This document shows positions 17,486 through 26,462 of a stretch of DNA of 59,869 nt, piece by piece. Origin of the DNA: an uncultured Bacilli bacterium (GTDB lineage: Bacteria; Bacillota_I; Bacilli_A; RF39; UBA660); assembly GCA_910589335.1 (NCBI GenBank), contig CAJUTW010000002.1, positions 1-59,869 of the forward strand, in the 5' to 3' direction. The notes under the pieces are model-generated. The model did no database searches and had not been told where the DNA came from. It saw only the letters and a program-made list of their open reading frames with translations. Numbering within the stretch: position 1 is the first letter of the stretch; each line of letters begins with the position of its first letter. A program made the translations under genes and the position numbers.

Positions 17486-18955
17486 GTGAAAAAGTTTTTA
17501 AAAAAAGATAATCTTTTATGGCTAGGAATTATTTTTTTTATATTAATAATTGTACATTTTCCACTATTAACAAAAAATATAATTGGAGCTGATATTTTAT
17601 TAAATAATTATTATTATGAAGGGTATTCATGGGAACTATCATTAGGAAGATTTGGACTACTTTTAGTAGGATTTATAAAGGGGTTTTTATCTGTTCCATA
17701 TATGGATTTATTTATTAGTTTTTTACTAATTGGAATGAGTATTTTGTTAATTATAGATTTATTTGAAATAAAAAAAACTATAACAAAAATTCTTTGTATA
17801 ATTCTATTTAGTTTATCCCCTATTGTCTCTGCAACACTACTTTTTCATTATTGTGCTATAGGTTATTTTTTAGCTTTTTTTACTGGGATATTTTCTATTT
17901 ATATTTTTTATAAAGCAAAAAATAAATATTTAAAATATATGGTTTCTCTTTTAGCTATAATTATTAGTTTATCAATGTATCAAGCTTATTTTTCTTTAAT
18001 TATTACTTTTTTTGTAATATATAATTTATATCTTTTACTTAATAATAAAATTAATTATAAAGAGGCTTTTAAATATTTATTAATTTTTATTTTAGGTGTT
18101 ATTTTATACTTTATCATGATGAAATTAACATTAGTTATTTTTGATATTAATATGGCAAATTATAGTAATGCTAATAAAATTGGAATTGATACTATTTTTA
18201 AGTTTCCATCGAAGTTTGTAGACTCATATATTTTATTTTATAAATTCTTTTTCACAGATAAAATAGTTAAAAATACTTATGTTTATAATCATATAATTAA
18301 TTTATTACTACTAATAATATTATTAATAAATTTAACTTTAATAGTTTATAAAAATAAAGTTTCAATTTCTAATATAATTATGGGTATTTTAATTATAGTT
18401 CTTTTACCAGTATTTTTAAATTCAGTAATTTTTGTTATAAATGATGCTAAATTACAATTACTTATGAGTACAAGTTATTTATTTATATTTCTTTTAATAA
18501 TTATTTTAAATGAATATGAATTTAAAATAAAATATTTAACTTTATTTTTACTAATTATATTATTTAGAAATTATTTAATACAAGATCAAGCATCTTATGT
18601 GAGTTTAGAAAATTCTTTTAATAAATATAAAACTATAATAGATAGTTCTATTTTAAAAAATGTAAATGATTTAGATAAAAAATTTGTAATAATTGGAAAA
18701 ATTAATGATAAAAAAGATAATTCTTTAGCAAAAATATATGATTTAAATTATGGATATATTTGTGATGATAATATATTTTGGGATGAATATAATTTACGTA
18801 AACTTGCTTTTTTAAGATTTGTTTATGAATATTATGGTTTAGAAATAAATTTTGCTTTAGAAGATGAATATAATTATATTTTAAATAATAGGAATACTGA
18901 TGATATTTTATATTCTATTAATGATATAAATGTAATTGATTTTTATAATTATTGA
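17486..18955 (+). CDS. GtrII-like membrane glucosyltransferase
   Basis: A 489-aa protein with about 11 transmembrane helices. The first external loop has the GtrII-type pattern NNYYYEGYSWELSLGRFG. This family transfers sugars from lipid carriers to surface polymers; the acceptor here is unknown. Translation starts at a GTG with AAGGTGA 6 bp upstream. The C-terminal ~100 residues are hydrophilic. It is divergent from the other GT-C gene, and both probably decorate the same envelope polymer (inference). Confidence 0.75.
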   Translation: MKKFLKKDNLLWLGIIFFILIIVHFPLLTKNIIGADILLNNYYYEGYSWELSLGRFGLLLVGFIKGFLSVPYMDLFISFLLIGMSILLIIDLFEIKKTITKILCIILFSLSPIVSATLLFHYCAIGYFLAFFTGIFSIYIFYKAKNKYLKYMVSLLAIIISLSMYQAYFSLIITFFVIYNLYLLLNNKINYKEAFKYLLIFILGVILYFIMMKLTLVIFDINMANYSNANKIGIDTIFKFPSKFVDSYILFYKFFFTDKIVKNTYVYNHIINLLLLIILLINLTLIVYKNKVSISNIIMGILIIVLLPVFLNSVIFVINDAKLQLLMSTSYLFIFLLIIILNEYEFKIKYLTLFLLIILFRNYLIQDQASYVSLENSFNKYKTIIDSSILKNVNDLDKKFVIIGKINDKKDNSLAKIYDLNYGYICDDNIFWDEYNLRKLAFLRFVYEYYGLEINFALEDEYNYILNNRNTDDILYSINDINVIDFYNY

Positions 18956-19027
18956 TGTTTATTAAATAAGTTATTTTATATTTTAGTTATTTATGATAAA
19001 ATATATGTAATTTAAGGAGGCGATATT

Positions 19028-20440
19028 TTGATGCGAAAAAAAATATTGTTAAATATAATAAGTCTTATTGTTTTAATTGTTATGATAATGCTTACGTTAA
19101 CTATTCTTAGTTTAAATGTTTTACCTAGTAAATATTTAATGTTATTTATAGGAGCTGAAATTATTTTTTACTTAGTAGCTTTAGTTTTTTATAATTTAAA
19201 ACATTGGGTTTTTATAACTTTAGGAGTCTTATTTTATATAATTAGTGTAAGTGGAAATTTATTTGGTTATTATTATTTGAGTAAAACTAATAAATATTTA
19301 GAAGAAAATTTTGCGGTAGATTCATATGAGATTACTACTAAATATGTCGTTGTTGCTAATATAAATGATAGTGCTAATAATATTAAAGAAATAAAAAAAG
19401 AAAATAAAATTAATTATTATAAATATGGTCGTTCTATAAGTAAGGCTTTAAAGACTTTAGGTAATTATAATTATGTGGAAACTGATAAAGGAATTGATGC
19501 TTTAAATGATGTTACAACTAATAATAATTATTTCTTAGTAGCAAAAGCAAGTTATGATTATTTATTAGAATCAACTAATTTAATTGTAAAAGATAATTAT
19601 AAAATTATTTATGAGTTTGATGTTTTAGAAAAAGTAAAGAAAAATACTAATGTTCCTGATTCTTATAATATATATATTAATGGTTTAGATTATACTGGAA
19701 TTATGAGAGATTATAATTTAATTGCTACAATTAATACTAAGACAAGGAAAGTAGTTCTTACTTCTATACCAAGAGATTTTTATATTGATGTTCCTGCTTA
19801 TAATATGAAGGATACATTAATGTGTATGGGTTCTCTTGATGCAGAAGTTAGTAAAGAAGCTTTAGAAAAATTATTTAATACTAAAATTGATTATACAATT
19901 AATTTTAATACTAATAGCTTAGTTTCTATTGTTGATACTATTGGTGGAGTTGAGTTTTGTTCAAAGTATGATTTTTATACTACTCATGATTTGAATTTAG
20001 GAAGTTATTCTGATAAAGGTGAAAAACTTCATGTTACAAAGGAATGTCGTACATATAATGGACTTGAAACTTTAGCTATAGCACGTCAAAGGATGGGACT
20101 ACCTGGAAGAGATAGAGCTAGACAAGAAAATTGTAGACAAATACTTATTAATATAGTTAAAAAATTAGCATCTACTACTACTTTAAAAAATTATGATAAT
20201 GTTTTAAAATCATTTGATGGATTATATACTACAGATATGAATAAAACAGTAATTTCTAATTTAATAAAAATTGGAATTGATGATATGAATTTTGATATAA
20301 TAGAACAAAGTGTTGATGGTGTTGATGGTATTGGAATTGGTCATCTTGGAACACAAGAGTCATGGATTATGACACCTGATATGAATATTGTTAATAACGC
20401 TAGTAAAAAGATTAATGAAGTTTTGAAAGAAAAGAAGTAA
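19028..20440 (+). CDS. LytR-CpsA-Psr (LCP) family phosphotransferase
   Basis: LCP proteins attach teichoic acids or other polymers from lipid carriers to peptidoglycan. Three N-terminal transmembrane helices (about 1-85) are followed by a roughly 100-residue accessory domain. The LCP domain then has the Arg-containing signatures SIPRDFYIDVP and ARQRMGLPGRDRARQ. Length is 470 aa. AAGGAGG precedes both a TTG (7 bp) and an adjacent ATG (10 bp), so the start may be 19028 or 19031. A terminator follows. The two GT-C genes next door support a role in polymer attachment. Confidence 0.93.
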   Translation: MMRKKILLNIISLIVLIVMIMLTLTILSLNVLPSKYLMLFIGAEIIFYLVALVFYNLKHWVFITLGVLFYIISVSGNLFGYYYLSKTNKYLEENFAVDSYEITTKYVVVANINDSANNIKEIKKENKINYYKYGRSISKALKTLGNYNYVETDKGIDALNDVTTNNNYFLVAKASYDYLLESTNLIVKDNYKIIYEFDVLEKVKKNTNVPDSYNIYINGLDYTGIMRDYNLIATINTKTRKVVLTSIPRDFYIDVPAYNMKDTLMCMGSLDAEVSKEALEKLFNTKIDYTINFNTNSLVSIVDTIGGVEFCSKYDFYTTHDLNLGSYSDKGEKLHVTKECRTYNGLETLAIARQRMGLPGRDRARQENCRQILINIVKKLASTTTLKNYDNVLKSFDGLYTTDMNKTVISNLIKIGIDDMNFDIIEQSVDGVDGIGIGHLGTQESWIMTPDMNIVNNASKKINEVLKEKK

Positions 20441-20456
20441 TATAAGATTTAATTAG

Positions 20457-20489
20457 AAAAAGAAATTTAATTAAAAGATTTCTTTTTTT
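20457..20489 (+). terminator. Terminator after the LCP gene
   Basis: AAAAAGAAAT / ATTTCTTTTT hairpin (20457-20466 and 20478-20487) running into TTT on the plus strand. Confidence 0.75.
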
Positions 20490-20604
20490 GTATATAAAAT
20501 TTTTTCTTTTATTTCTTTTATTTATTTTCTATGTAATTTTAATAATATTTTTAATTTTTAAATCAAATAAAAAAACATGATATAATAATTTAAAGGAGAT
20601 AACT

Positions 20605-21152
20605 ATGAAAATTGGAATAGATATAGATGATACAATTACAGATACAAGAAGTCTTCAAATAAAATACTGGAAAGATTATATAAAAAGTTATCCTAATGAA
20701 AATTATACAGAAAATTTGCCAGATTCAATAAACGGTTTTTCTGATTCCTATGTACAAATCTTTTGGGATATATACCGTGAACAACTTTTTGATGCTCCTA
20801 TAAAAATAATGTTGATTTAATAACTAATAAATTAAAAGAAAATGGTCATACATTATGTATTATTACTTCAAGATGTGATGATAAATATTTAGATTTAAAG
20901 AAAAGAATTAGAGAATTTATGGAATTTAATAATATTCATATTGATATCATTTATACAGGTATTAGAAATAAAGGTAAATTTTGTTATGAAAATAATTTTG
21001 ATTTATTTATAGATGATAGTATAGACCATGTAAAAGCAGCAAAAGAATATGGGATAAATGCAATTTTATTTAATAAAAATACAAATTATGAAGGATTACA
21101 AACTGATAATTGGTCAGATTTATATGAAATAATAAAAAAAATGAATTTATAA
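20605..21152 (+). pseudogene. HAD-family 5'-nucleotidase-like phosphatase, frameshifted
   Basis: The first part begins MKIGIDIDDTITDT (HAD motif I, DxDxT) with AAAGGAGAT before the ATG. The frame ends at a TAA at 20818. A second open frame continues with HTLCIITSR (motif II), then a Lys, then LFIDDS (motif IV, ends 21152). Restoring one A in the A5 run at 20802-20806 joins the two into a protein of about 182 aa. This is a one-base deletion in a homopolymer: a real inactivation, slippage-prone phase variation or a sequencing error. NT5C-like enzymes of this size dephosphorylate nucleotides. Confidence 0.75.
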
Positions 21153-21168
21153 TTATAATTCATTTTTT
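21135..21168 (+). terminator. Terminator after the HAD gene
   Basis: AAAAAATGAATT / AATTCATTTTTT forms a 12-bp hairpin that includes the last codons and stop of the HAD gene and ends in a T-run. Confidence 0.8.
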
Positions 21169-21354
21169 ATTTTTATATAGTCATCATAAAACCAATTAAA
21201 CCTTGCATTTTCTATTTTATATTTCATATTAATATCCTCTTGTTATCATTTTTTAAAATTTTACTTTAATGTTATACATATTAAATTTATAATAGCAATT
21301 GTTTTTATCAATTTTAAATTTTTCTCATAAACTATTATAGTTGGGAGGTTTTTT

Positions 21355-22098
21355 ATGACTAAGCTACTAAGTATTAATAATTTAAGAAAAATATATCATA
21401 CTCATGATACAGAAATAGTTGCAATTGATGATGTTTCTTTTTCAATTTCTAAGGGTGAATTTATTTCTATTGTTGGTCCTAGTGGTTGTGGAAAATCAAC
21501 TATTTTATCTATTTTAAGTAACTTGATTCCAAGTTCTGGTGGAGAAATAAGTTTAAAAGATTCTAGTTTGGCTTATATGTTACAAGAAGACTGCTTGTTA
21601 CCTTTTAGAACAATTTTGGATAATTGTTTGATTGGCCTTGAAGTAACAGGTAATTTAAATAAAGAAAGTAAAAATTATGTTATAAATCTTTTGAAAACTT
21701 ATGGTCTTGGAGACTTTATGTATAAATATCCTAATAATTTATCTGGAGGGATGAGACAAAGATGTGCTTTAATTAGAACTTTAGCTACTAAACCTGATAT
21801 TTTACTTTTAGATGAAGCTATGTCTGCACTTGATTATCAATCACGTTTAGCAATTAGTGATGATATTTATAAAATTATTAAAAATGAAGGTAAAACTGTA
21901 ATAATGGTTACTCATGATATAGCTGAAGCTATAAGTATGTCTGATAGAATAATTGTTCTTACTAAAAGGCCATCTAAAGTAAAAAAAATATATGAAGTTA
22001 AATTTGAAAATAAATCTACTCCTATAAATAATAGAAAAGCAAAAGAATTTTCAATTTATTATGATAAGATATGGAGGGATTTAGATGTACACATTTAG
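21355..22098 (+). CDS. NitT/TauT-type ABC transporter ATP-binding protein
   Basis: A 247-aa ATPase. Walker A is GPSGCGKST, the Q loop is MLQEDCLLPF, the signature is LSGGMRQR, and Walker B with its following segment is LLLDEAMSALD. This is the SsuB/TauB/ThiZ type of subunit. It follows GGGAGG and overlaps the permease gene by 14 bp, so the two are translationally coupled. With the permease truncated by an integrated element, this ATPase probably has no working partner in this strain unless another permease exists. Confidence 0.92.
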   Translation: MTKLLSINNLRKIYHTHDTEIVAIDDVSFSISKGEFISIVGPSGCGKSTILSILSNLIPSSGGEISLKDSSLAYMLQEDCLLPFRTILDNCLIGLEVTGNLNKESKNYVINLLKTYGLGDFMYKYPNNLSGGMRQRCALIRTLATKPDILLLDEAMSALDYQSRLAISDDIYKIIKNEGKTVIMVTHDIAEAISMSDRIIVLTKRPSKVKKIYEVKFENKSTPINNRKAKEFSIYYDKIWRDLDVHI

Positions 22099-22711
22099 TG
22101 ATGAACATAAAAATTATTTAAAAAAAATTAAACATGAAAAAATAATTGTAGGTTTTTTTAAATTTTTTATAATATTTATATTTTTACTTTTATGGGAAAT
22201 TTTAGCGAAATATTCAATAATTAATACTTTCTTGTATTCTAGTCCATCAAGAGTTATTAACACAATTATTTCTTTATTTAATAGTGGAGAATTATTTACA
22301 CATATTGGTATTACTTTATATGAAGTCTTTATAAGTTTTTTATTTGCTACTTTAATAGGTTTATTTTTTGCTACTATACTTTGGTTTAATAAAATTTTAG
22401 CTAAAGTGGTCGATCCTTATTTAACTATATTAAATTCTCTTCCTAAAGTAGCATTAGGACCTTTAATTATAATATGGGTTGGGGCTAGTATAAATTCAAT
22501 TATATTTATGGCTTTAATGATTAGTTCTTTTGTAACTATTATTAATATTTATAATGGATTTATTAATGTAAATAAAAATTATGTAGTTATGCTTAAAAGT
22601 TTTGGAGCTAGTAAATGGCAAATTTTTAAAAAAATAATTTTTCCAAGTAATATTTTAAATATTATTTCTGCTTTAAAAATTAATGTTTCTATGAGTTTAA
22701 TTGGGAGCTAA
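22085..22711 (+). pseudogene. ABC transporter permease, 3' end removed by element insertion
   Basis: A NitT/TauT-type permease with about five helices. The EAA-type loop segment (SFGASKWQIFKKIIFPS) is present. The frame then reaches the conserved SLIG and stops one codon later in foreign DNA. Family members continue for roughly 40-60 residues with a further helix. The break coincides with the left end of element 1 at about 22,706. The missing 3' part is expected at the right end of the integrated block, beyond this window. Confidence 0.88.
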
Positions 22712-22750
22712 GACATATGTAGAGAAAACTATATATTTTTTATGTTAGCT
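22698..22750. mobile_element. Left end (attL) of integrated element 1
   Basis: Permease coding sequence stops matching its family at about 22,705. The arm AGCTAAGACATA (22706-22717), then GTAGAGAAAAC, begins the element. An imperfect inverted copy (TATGTTAGCT, 22741-22750) lies 23 bp inside, covering the recombinase stop codon, as expected of a serine-recombinase arm. A similar GACAT arm in inverted orientation lies at 31,696-31,711. The exact crossover bases are not proven; GG or GA at 22703-22707 is likely. Confidence 0.6.
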
Positions 22751-24121
22751 TTCACTAACATTCCAATATATCTTTAGTGTTTTCCCATCTACAACTATTT
22801 TATCTAGCAGTTGTTCTACGACATTTCTTTTTTCTTTAAATTCCATGCCAGTCCAAACACTTTCTAGATTTTTAATTTTATCATAAGTTGTTGTTGCTCT
22901 TTCTTTTTCTTTTATATTTTCTAGCTCTTTTTTTATATCAGACTTTTCACTTGTTAATTTAGCAAGTTCTTTTTTTATTTCTTCATTTGCTATATTATCT
23001 GAAAGTAACTGAATCAAGTTTTCAATTTTTTTCTGTGTCTTATCCAGTCTTATATTAAGTTCATCAACAAGATTTGTTTTAGATAAATCAAAAGTATCTC
23101 TAAATAATTCTTCATTTAAAGACATAGCAAATAATTGTTCTAAGAAGTTATCCTCAATTTCAAAACTATCAAGTTTTATATTATTACAATTCGGATCTTT
23201 GATTAGTTTTGGTTTACTCTTTTGTTGAGAATAGCAATAACAAATTATTCTTTGCCCCCATTTTTGATAACGGTACTTTGCTCCACAATTACCACAATAT
23301 ATTTTACCTGATAACAAGTAATGACTTGCATGTTGATTCTTGCTTCTTTGTTTTTCTATTGTTTGTAATTGTTTATATTCTTCTTCACTAATTATTGCCT
23401 CATGCTTGCCATCATAAAGTTCACCTTTAAATGGAATCTTCCCTAAATTAGTTTTAGAACTTAATATTCCTTGAATCCACGATTCATCATATCCTGTTAC
23501 TTTAGAAAGTTCATTATAACTGTATCCTTGAAGTCTTAATGTTTTCATTAAATCAAAGATGACTTTTCTTTCACCATTAACAACTAGCATACCTGCTTCT
23601 TTGTCGTAATCATAAGCAAAAGGAGTTTTACCTCCACCTCGCCAATAACCATTTTCAGCTCGCTTTTTAAGACCAATTCTAGTACGCTCTAAAATAGTTT
23701 CTCTTTCTAATTGAGCAAATACTGAAAGAATTCCAATCATTGCCTTACCAAATGGAGTAGTCGTATCAAAACTTTCTCTAACAGAGATAAAACCAACTTC
23801 ATTATTATTAAATACTTCTTCAATTAAATATAAAGTATCCTTTTGACTACGAGATAGTCTATCTAGTTTGAAAACTAAAACCGTATCAATTTTTCCATCT
23901 TCACAGTCTTTTATTAATTTCTGAATTGCAGGTCTTTCTAAGTTCTTACCACTAAATCCTGGATCAGCATATAATTCATAATCAGACCATCCTTGACTTT
24001 TCAAGTAACCTTCTAATGATTCTATTTGAGCTTCTATTGAATACCCATCGACTTGAGCATCTGTTGATACACGAACATAAAGAGCTTTAATTTTTTTTAC
24101 TTCTGCTTTTATATCGTTAAT
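22745..24121 (-). CDS. Large serine recombinase 1 (integrase of element 1)
   Basis: About 458 aa. The catalytic domain begins LYVRVSTDAQVDGYS (Ser nucleophile in VST) and continues through FKLDRLSRSQKD and the long helix with FAQLERETILERTR. A recombinase domain and a zinc-ribbon domain (CGNCGAKY...C...C) follow, then a coiled coil and C-terminal tail. It catalyses site-specific integration and excision and sits at the element end. No ATG, GTG or TTG start precedes the catalytic domain; the first such codon is 40 codons inside it. The only good site is ATT (24121), 6 bp after GGAGGA (24128-24133). Recombinase 2 at 31,761 is very similar. Confidence 0.9.
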   Translation of the reverse strand: MNDIKAEVKKIKALYVRVSTDAQVDGYSIEAQIESLEGYLKSQGWSDYELYADPGFSGKNLERPAIQKLIKDCEDGKIDTVLVFKLDRLSRSQKDTLYLIEEVFNNNEVGFISVRESFDTTTPFGKAMIGILSVFAQLERETILERTRIGLKKRAENGYWRGGGKTPFAYDYDKEAGMLVVNGERKVIFDLMKTLRLQGYSYNELSKVTGYDESWIQGILSSKTNLGKIPFKGELYDGKHEAIISEEEYKQLQTIEKQRSKNQHASHYLLSGKIYCGNCGAKYRYQKWGQRIICYCYSQQKSKPKLIKDPNCNNIKLDSFEIEDNFLEQLFAMSLNEELFRDTFDLSKTNLVDELNIRLDKTQKKIENLIQLLSDNIANEEIKKELAKLTSEKSDIKKELENIKEKERATTTYDKIKNLESVWTGMEFKEKRNVVEQLLDKIVVDGKTLKIYWNVSES

Positions 24122-24147
24122 ATTTTTTCCTCCTTCTTTTATAAAAG

Positions 24148-24201
24148 CATTTTTTGTAAAAAAACTTGCAACTACATAATACCATTTTTATACAAAAAAT
24201 G
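24148..24201 (-). repeat. 11-bp inverted repeat in the recombinase 1 leader
   Basis: CATTTTTTGTA (24148-24158) and TACAAAAAATG (24191-24201) are perfect inverted copies 32 bp apart, between the 38-aa ORF and the recombinase. They could form a leader hairpin or a protein-binding dyad. An analogous hairpin precedes recombinase 2. Confidence 0.55.
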
Positions 24202-24217
24202 AAATACTTATAGATTA

Positions 24218-24334
24218 TTACACTTCTTTTAGATACTTCTTTAGTAATGTATATATTAATGCCTGATTTAAAATTATTTTTTTAGGTTCAATTTTATTTT
24301 CATTCTTATCATAATTCTCAACAGTTAAATGCAT
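24218..24334 (-). CDS. 38-aa protein upstream of serine recombinase 1
   Basis: Small ORF starting with ATG, with GGGAG 6 bp upstream. It ends about 97 bp before the recombinase start. The protein is basic and shows NKIEPKK and then a helix ending IYTLLKKYLKEV. The 57-aa ORF before recombinase 2 has the corresponding NKIDPKE and IYEIIKKYIKL, which supports a real conserved gene. It may be a directionality factor or translational regulator of the recombinase (inference). Confidence 0.6.
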   Translation of the reverse strand: MHLTVENYDKNENKIEPKKIILNQALIYTLLKKYLKEV

Positions 24335-24384
24335 ATAAACAGCTCCCTCTCTAAATTATATTTTTAAGACACAAGACTGATTAC

Positions 24385-24428
24385 ATCAAAAAAGACTAAT
24401 TAGAAATTCTACTTTCTAACGAGTCTTT
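24385..24428 (-). terminator. Terminator at the end of the 24396-24935 gene
   Basis: AAAGACT / AGTCTTT (24391-24397 and 24422-24428) with an inner TTAGAAA / TTTCTAA pairing, followed by T's on the minus strand. It overlaps the last codons of the gene. Confidence 0.75.
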
Positions 24429-24935
24429 ATAGTTTTCTAAATACTCAATATACTTTGTTCTAAAATACTTCTCATTTAACCATTTAACACCAATAGCAGA
24501 AACATAGACTTTTCCATACTTAATATATTTAAGTGGATAAGGAAAATGTTTCTGCATTCCATTTGTTGCTACACCTATAGCATTTTTGGTTTTATTAAAA
24601 TGAGTTCTTAAATATTTTAATGGTAGGTCACAATACTCTAGTTTTTCATGAGGAATTTTCAAATAGTCTTCTAGCACTTCAATATACCTTTCAAGAAAAT
24701 TAATTTTTAAATCTTTTGAATTACCTTCTTTGAATTCTACTTCTATAAACCAAATTAGACATTCTACGGATACAGAAGTAATAGTAGATCCGTCTACTGT
24801 TGACTTTCGATAACAAAACGCACTCCACCATTTAGAACGCCTTTTTATTTTTTTCAAAATTTCAAAATGTTCTTGATATGAAAATGAAAGTTTCTTACAA
24901 AGAAACCAATAAGGATCAACATACAATTTTCCTAT
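24396..24935 (-). CDS. Unknown cytosolic protein of element 1
   Basis: About 179 aa, rich in aromatic and basic residues, no membrane segment and no family recognised. GGAGG (24943-24947) lies 7 bp before an in-frame ATA at 24935, giving IGKLYVDPYWF. The first ordinary start codon is a TTG three codons later with no RBS of its own. This repeats the ATA/ATT start pattern of the neighbouring recombinases. It lies upstream of the 38-aa ORF and recombinase 1 but is separated from them by a terminator. Confidence 0.55.
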   Translation of the reverse strand: MGKLYVDPYWFLCKKLSFSYQEHFEILKKIKRRSKWWSAFCYRKSTVDGSTITSVSVECLIWFIEVEFKEGNSKDLKINFLERYIEVLEDYLKIPHEKLEYCDLPLKYLRTHFNKTKNAIGVATNGMQKHFPYPLKYIKYGKVYVSAIGVKWLNEKYFRTKYIEYLENYKDSLESRISN

Positions 24936-25416
24936 AAAAACACCTCCTTTTCTTTAAAATTTTTGGTTACTGAAATTGTGATTTTTTACTACTTAAACTA
25001 TCAAGCATGGTGTCTACACACCCAATACTCGTTAGGGCATATCCCTAAGACCCTCAATTAGTCTCCGACAGTTTAGAGATTTTTTCAAAATCAATTATTA
25101 AATCTTCAAAATATAACCAATATTATTACTAATTTTTACGAAAATCTTTTCTTATAACTTCATGTTTTATTTATAAAATTCACGCCTTTCTTTTTAAAAA
25201 CATAAAAAAGGACATGAAAAAAGAGAGACAATATATCTCTCTAAAATCCAATTTTATATTTTTAATCATTTATATCAGTTCATATTGAACTAGATATTAA
25301 AATAATTATATAGTCAACATAGAGGACTTAAGTAAAAATACATTTCCAAAAACACTCATTTTTACCAAAGAAAAAACCTACGAAATTGTAAGTTTTTATA
25401 TCATCTTCTAATTGTC

Positions 25417-25651
25417 CTATATTACCATAATAGCACATTTTTTTAGGACATGCAATGGCACGCTTTTAAAAAAACTAATACTAAAATGGTATCAATCCCT
25501 TATAAACAAAGGGAAAAAATAGATAAAAAAATTTTTATATAAATCAATTTTTATATAAAACTGCACTAAATGATTTATACATTATAAAAGAGAGAAATCT
25601 AGTTAAATTTTTCTCTCTCATTATAATTTATCTATATTACCATAATAACAC
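25417..25651. repeat. 20-bp direct repeat pair
   Basis: CTATATTACCATAATARCAC occurs at 25417-25436 and 25632-25651 with one mismatch, 215 bp apart. On the minus strand each copy lies a short distance before a terminator-like hairpin. Confidence 0.6.
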
Positions 25652-25716
25652 GTTTTAAGTGGAAGGTAAACGGAAAATTAAAAATTTATAATACTCGTTT
25701 TTCCCTTTATTTATAA
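25500..25716. repeat. 19-bp inverted repeat pair
   Basis: TTATAAAYAAAGGGAAAAA occurs on the plus strand at 25500-25518 and on the minus strand at 25716-25698, with one mismatch. The arms flank 179 bp that include one copy of the 20-bp direct repeat. Confidence 0.55.
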
Positions 25717-25820
25717 TGCTTTGCAGAAATTTTTGAAAATTATTTTTTCCATATTTTAAAAAAAACAAAAAAATCGCTATCTAAATATCACATAAAACAT
25801 TTTTTTACTCTACAATTATT

Positions 25821-26249
25821 TTAGTCTATTTTCCATAATTGGAATTTTCCTGTAATTTCATTTACATCATCTGTATTTCCGTAGATAATAGCTCCTAGAT
25901 ACTCTAATTGTTCATTTTCTTTATTACTAATTGAAGCAACAAGTTCATCATCTGTTCTTGTATCTAGCATATCTTTAGGATAATCTGCAACTAATAAATT
26001 TGGATTAGCTTTTGCTTTATCTATTGCTGTTCTTAATTTTCCAGCTTTTACTTTAGTTACTATAAATGGAAATTGACTTATCCCTAAATGATTTATATTT
26101 GATTTATCAGTAATAATAGGTTTCCCCATAATTTCACTATCTGAATATTTTCCTATAGCAATTGCAAGATGACCAATAACATTAAGTGCAATTGATGCAT
26201 CTACATTGGTAGCTATAATACCAACAATTTTTTTATCTTCATAATTCAT
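25821..26249 (-). CDS. DUF2000 family protein
   Basis: 142 aa. The sequence pattern (KIVGIIATNVDASIALNVIGHLAIAIG near the start, GISQFPFIV and ADYPKDML in the middle) matches DUF2000, a family with a peptidyl-tRNA-hydrolase-II-like fold and no firm function. AAAGGAG precedes the ATG. It is downstream of the SDR and cupin genes and likely in one unit with them. It may act on a small molecule together with the SDR (inference). Confidence 0.8.
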   Translation of the reverse strand: MNYEDKKIVGIIATNVDASIALNVIGHLAIAIGKYSDSEIMGKPIITDKSNINHLGISQFPFIVTKVKAGKLRTAIDKAKANPNLLVADYPKDMLDTRTDDELVASISNKENEQLEYLGAIIYGNTDDVNEITGKFQLWKID

Positions 26250-26297
26250 TATTTCATTTCTCCTTTATTTATATATTTATTTTTTAAACAAAGGAGA

Positions 26298-26369
26298 TTA
26301 AACATTTTCAAGAACTTCTATTTTTGCCCAAAGTTCTGCCCCATGCATTCTTCTAGGGTATCTAAGCAT
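26298..26369 (-). CDS. Possible 23-aa peptide between SDR and DUF2000 genes
   Basis: An ATG with a near-perfect AGGAGGTG site 5 bp upstream opens a 23-codon frame (MLRYPRRMHGAELWAKIEV...) ending 48 bp before the DUF2000 start. Codon use is ordinary. It could be a micro-protein, a leader peptide or the remnant of a longer gene. Confidence 0.35.
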   Translation of the reverse strand: MLRYPRRMHGAELWAKIEVLENV

Positions 26370-26462
26370 AATTACACCTCCTAACAATTAAAGTATTTTC
26401 TCATTAAATTGAATAATAATTTACCATAAATTGCTTTAATTTTCAACTGCACAGTAATTATT

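Larger units (their letters stand above)
24936..25820. other. 885-bp gene-poor, repeat-rich region of element 1
   Basis: No convincing gene was found. The region contains several hairpins: TTAGGG-CATAT-CCCTAA at 25032-25048, AGAGAGA...TCTCTCT at 25222-25242, AAAAAC...GTTTTT at about 25375-25397, TGTCCTA...TAGGACA at about 25414-25447, and AGAGAGAAA...TTTCTCTCT at about 25590-25619. It also holds a 20-bp direct repeat and a 19-bp inverted repeat. Three of the hairpins have a T-run on the minus strand, so several short minus-strand transcripts could end here. It may hold a replication or mobilisation origin, small RNAs or decayed genes. Confidence 0.45.

Noticed and set aside
21153..21227. 24-codon minus-strand ORF (MKYKIENARFNW...) with AGAGGAT upstream
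   Set aside because: It ends inside the terminator hairpin of the HAD gene, faces that gene head-on, and has no recognisable homology. Chance is likely in AT-rich DNA.
21153..21354. TPP or other riboswitch before the NitT/TauT-type ATPase
   Set aside because: I looked for conserved thi-box sequences and a multi-stem aptamer and found neither. The region is plain AT-rich spacer.
25328..25438. 36-codon minus-strand ORF starting MCYYGNIGQLEDD
   Set aside because: There is no RBS, and a terminator-like hairpin sits inside it. The related copy at 25.65 kb has ACG in place of ATG and an early stop, so I treat both as repeat or remnant sequence rather than genes.
24936..25820. CRISPR array in the gene-poor region
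   Set aside because: Only two copies of the 20-bp repeat occur, 215 bp apart. There is no regular repeat-spacer pattern and no cas genes.
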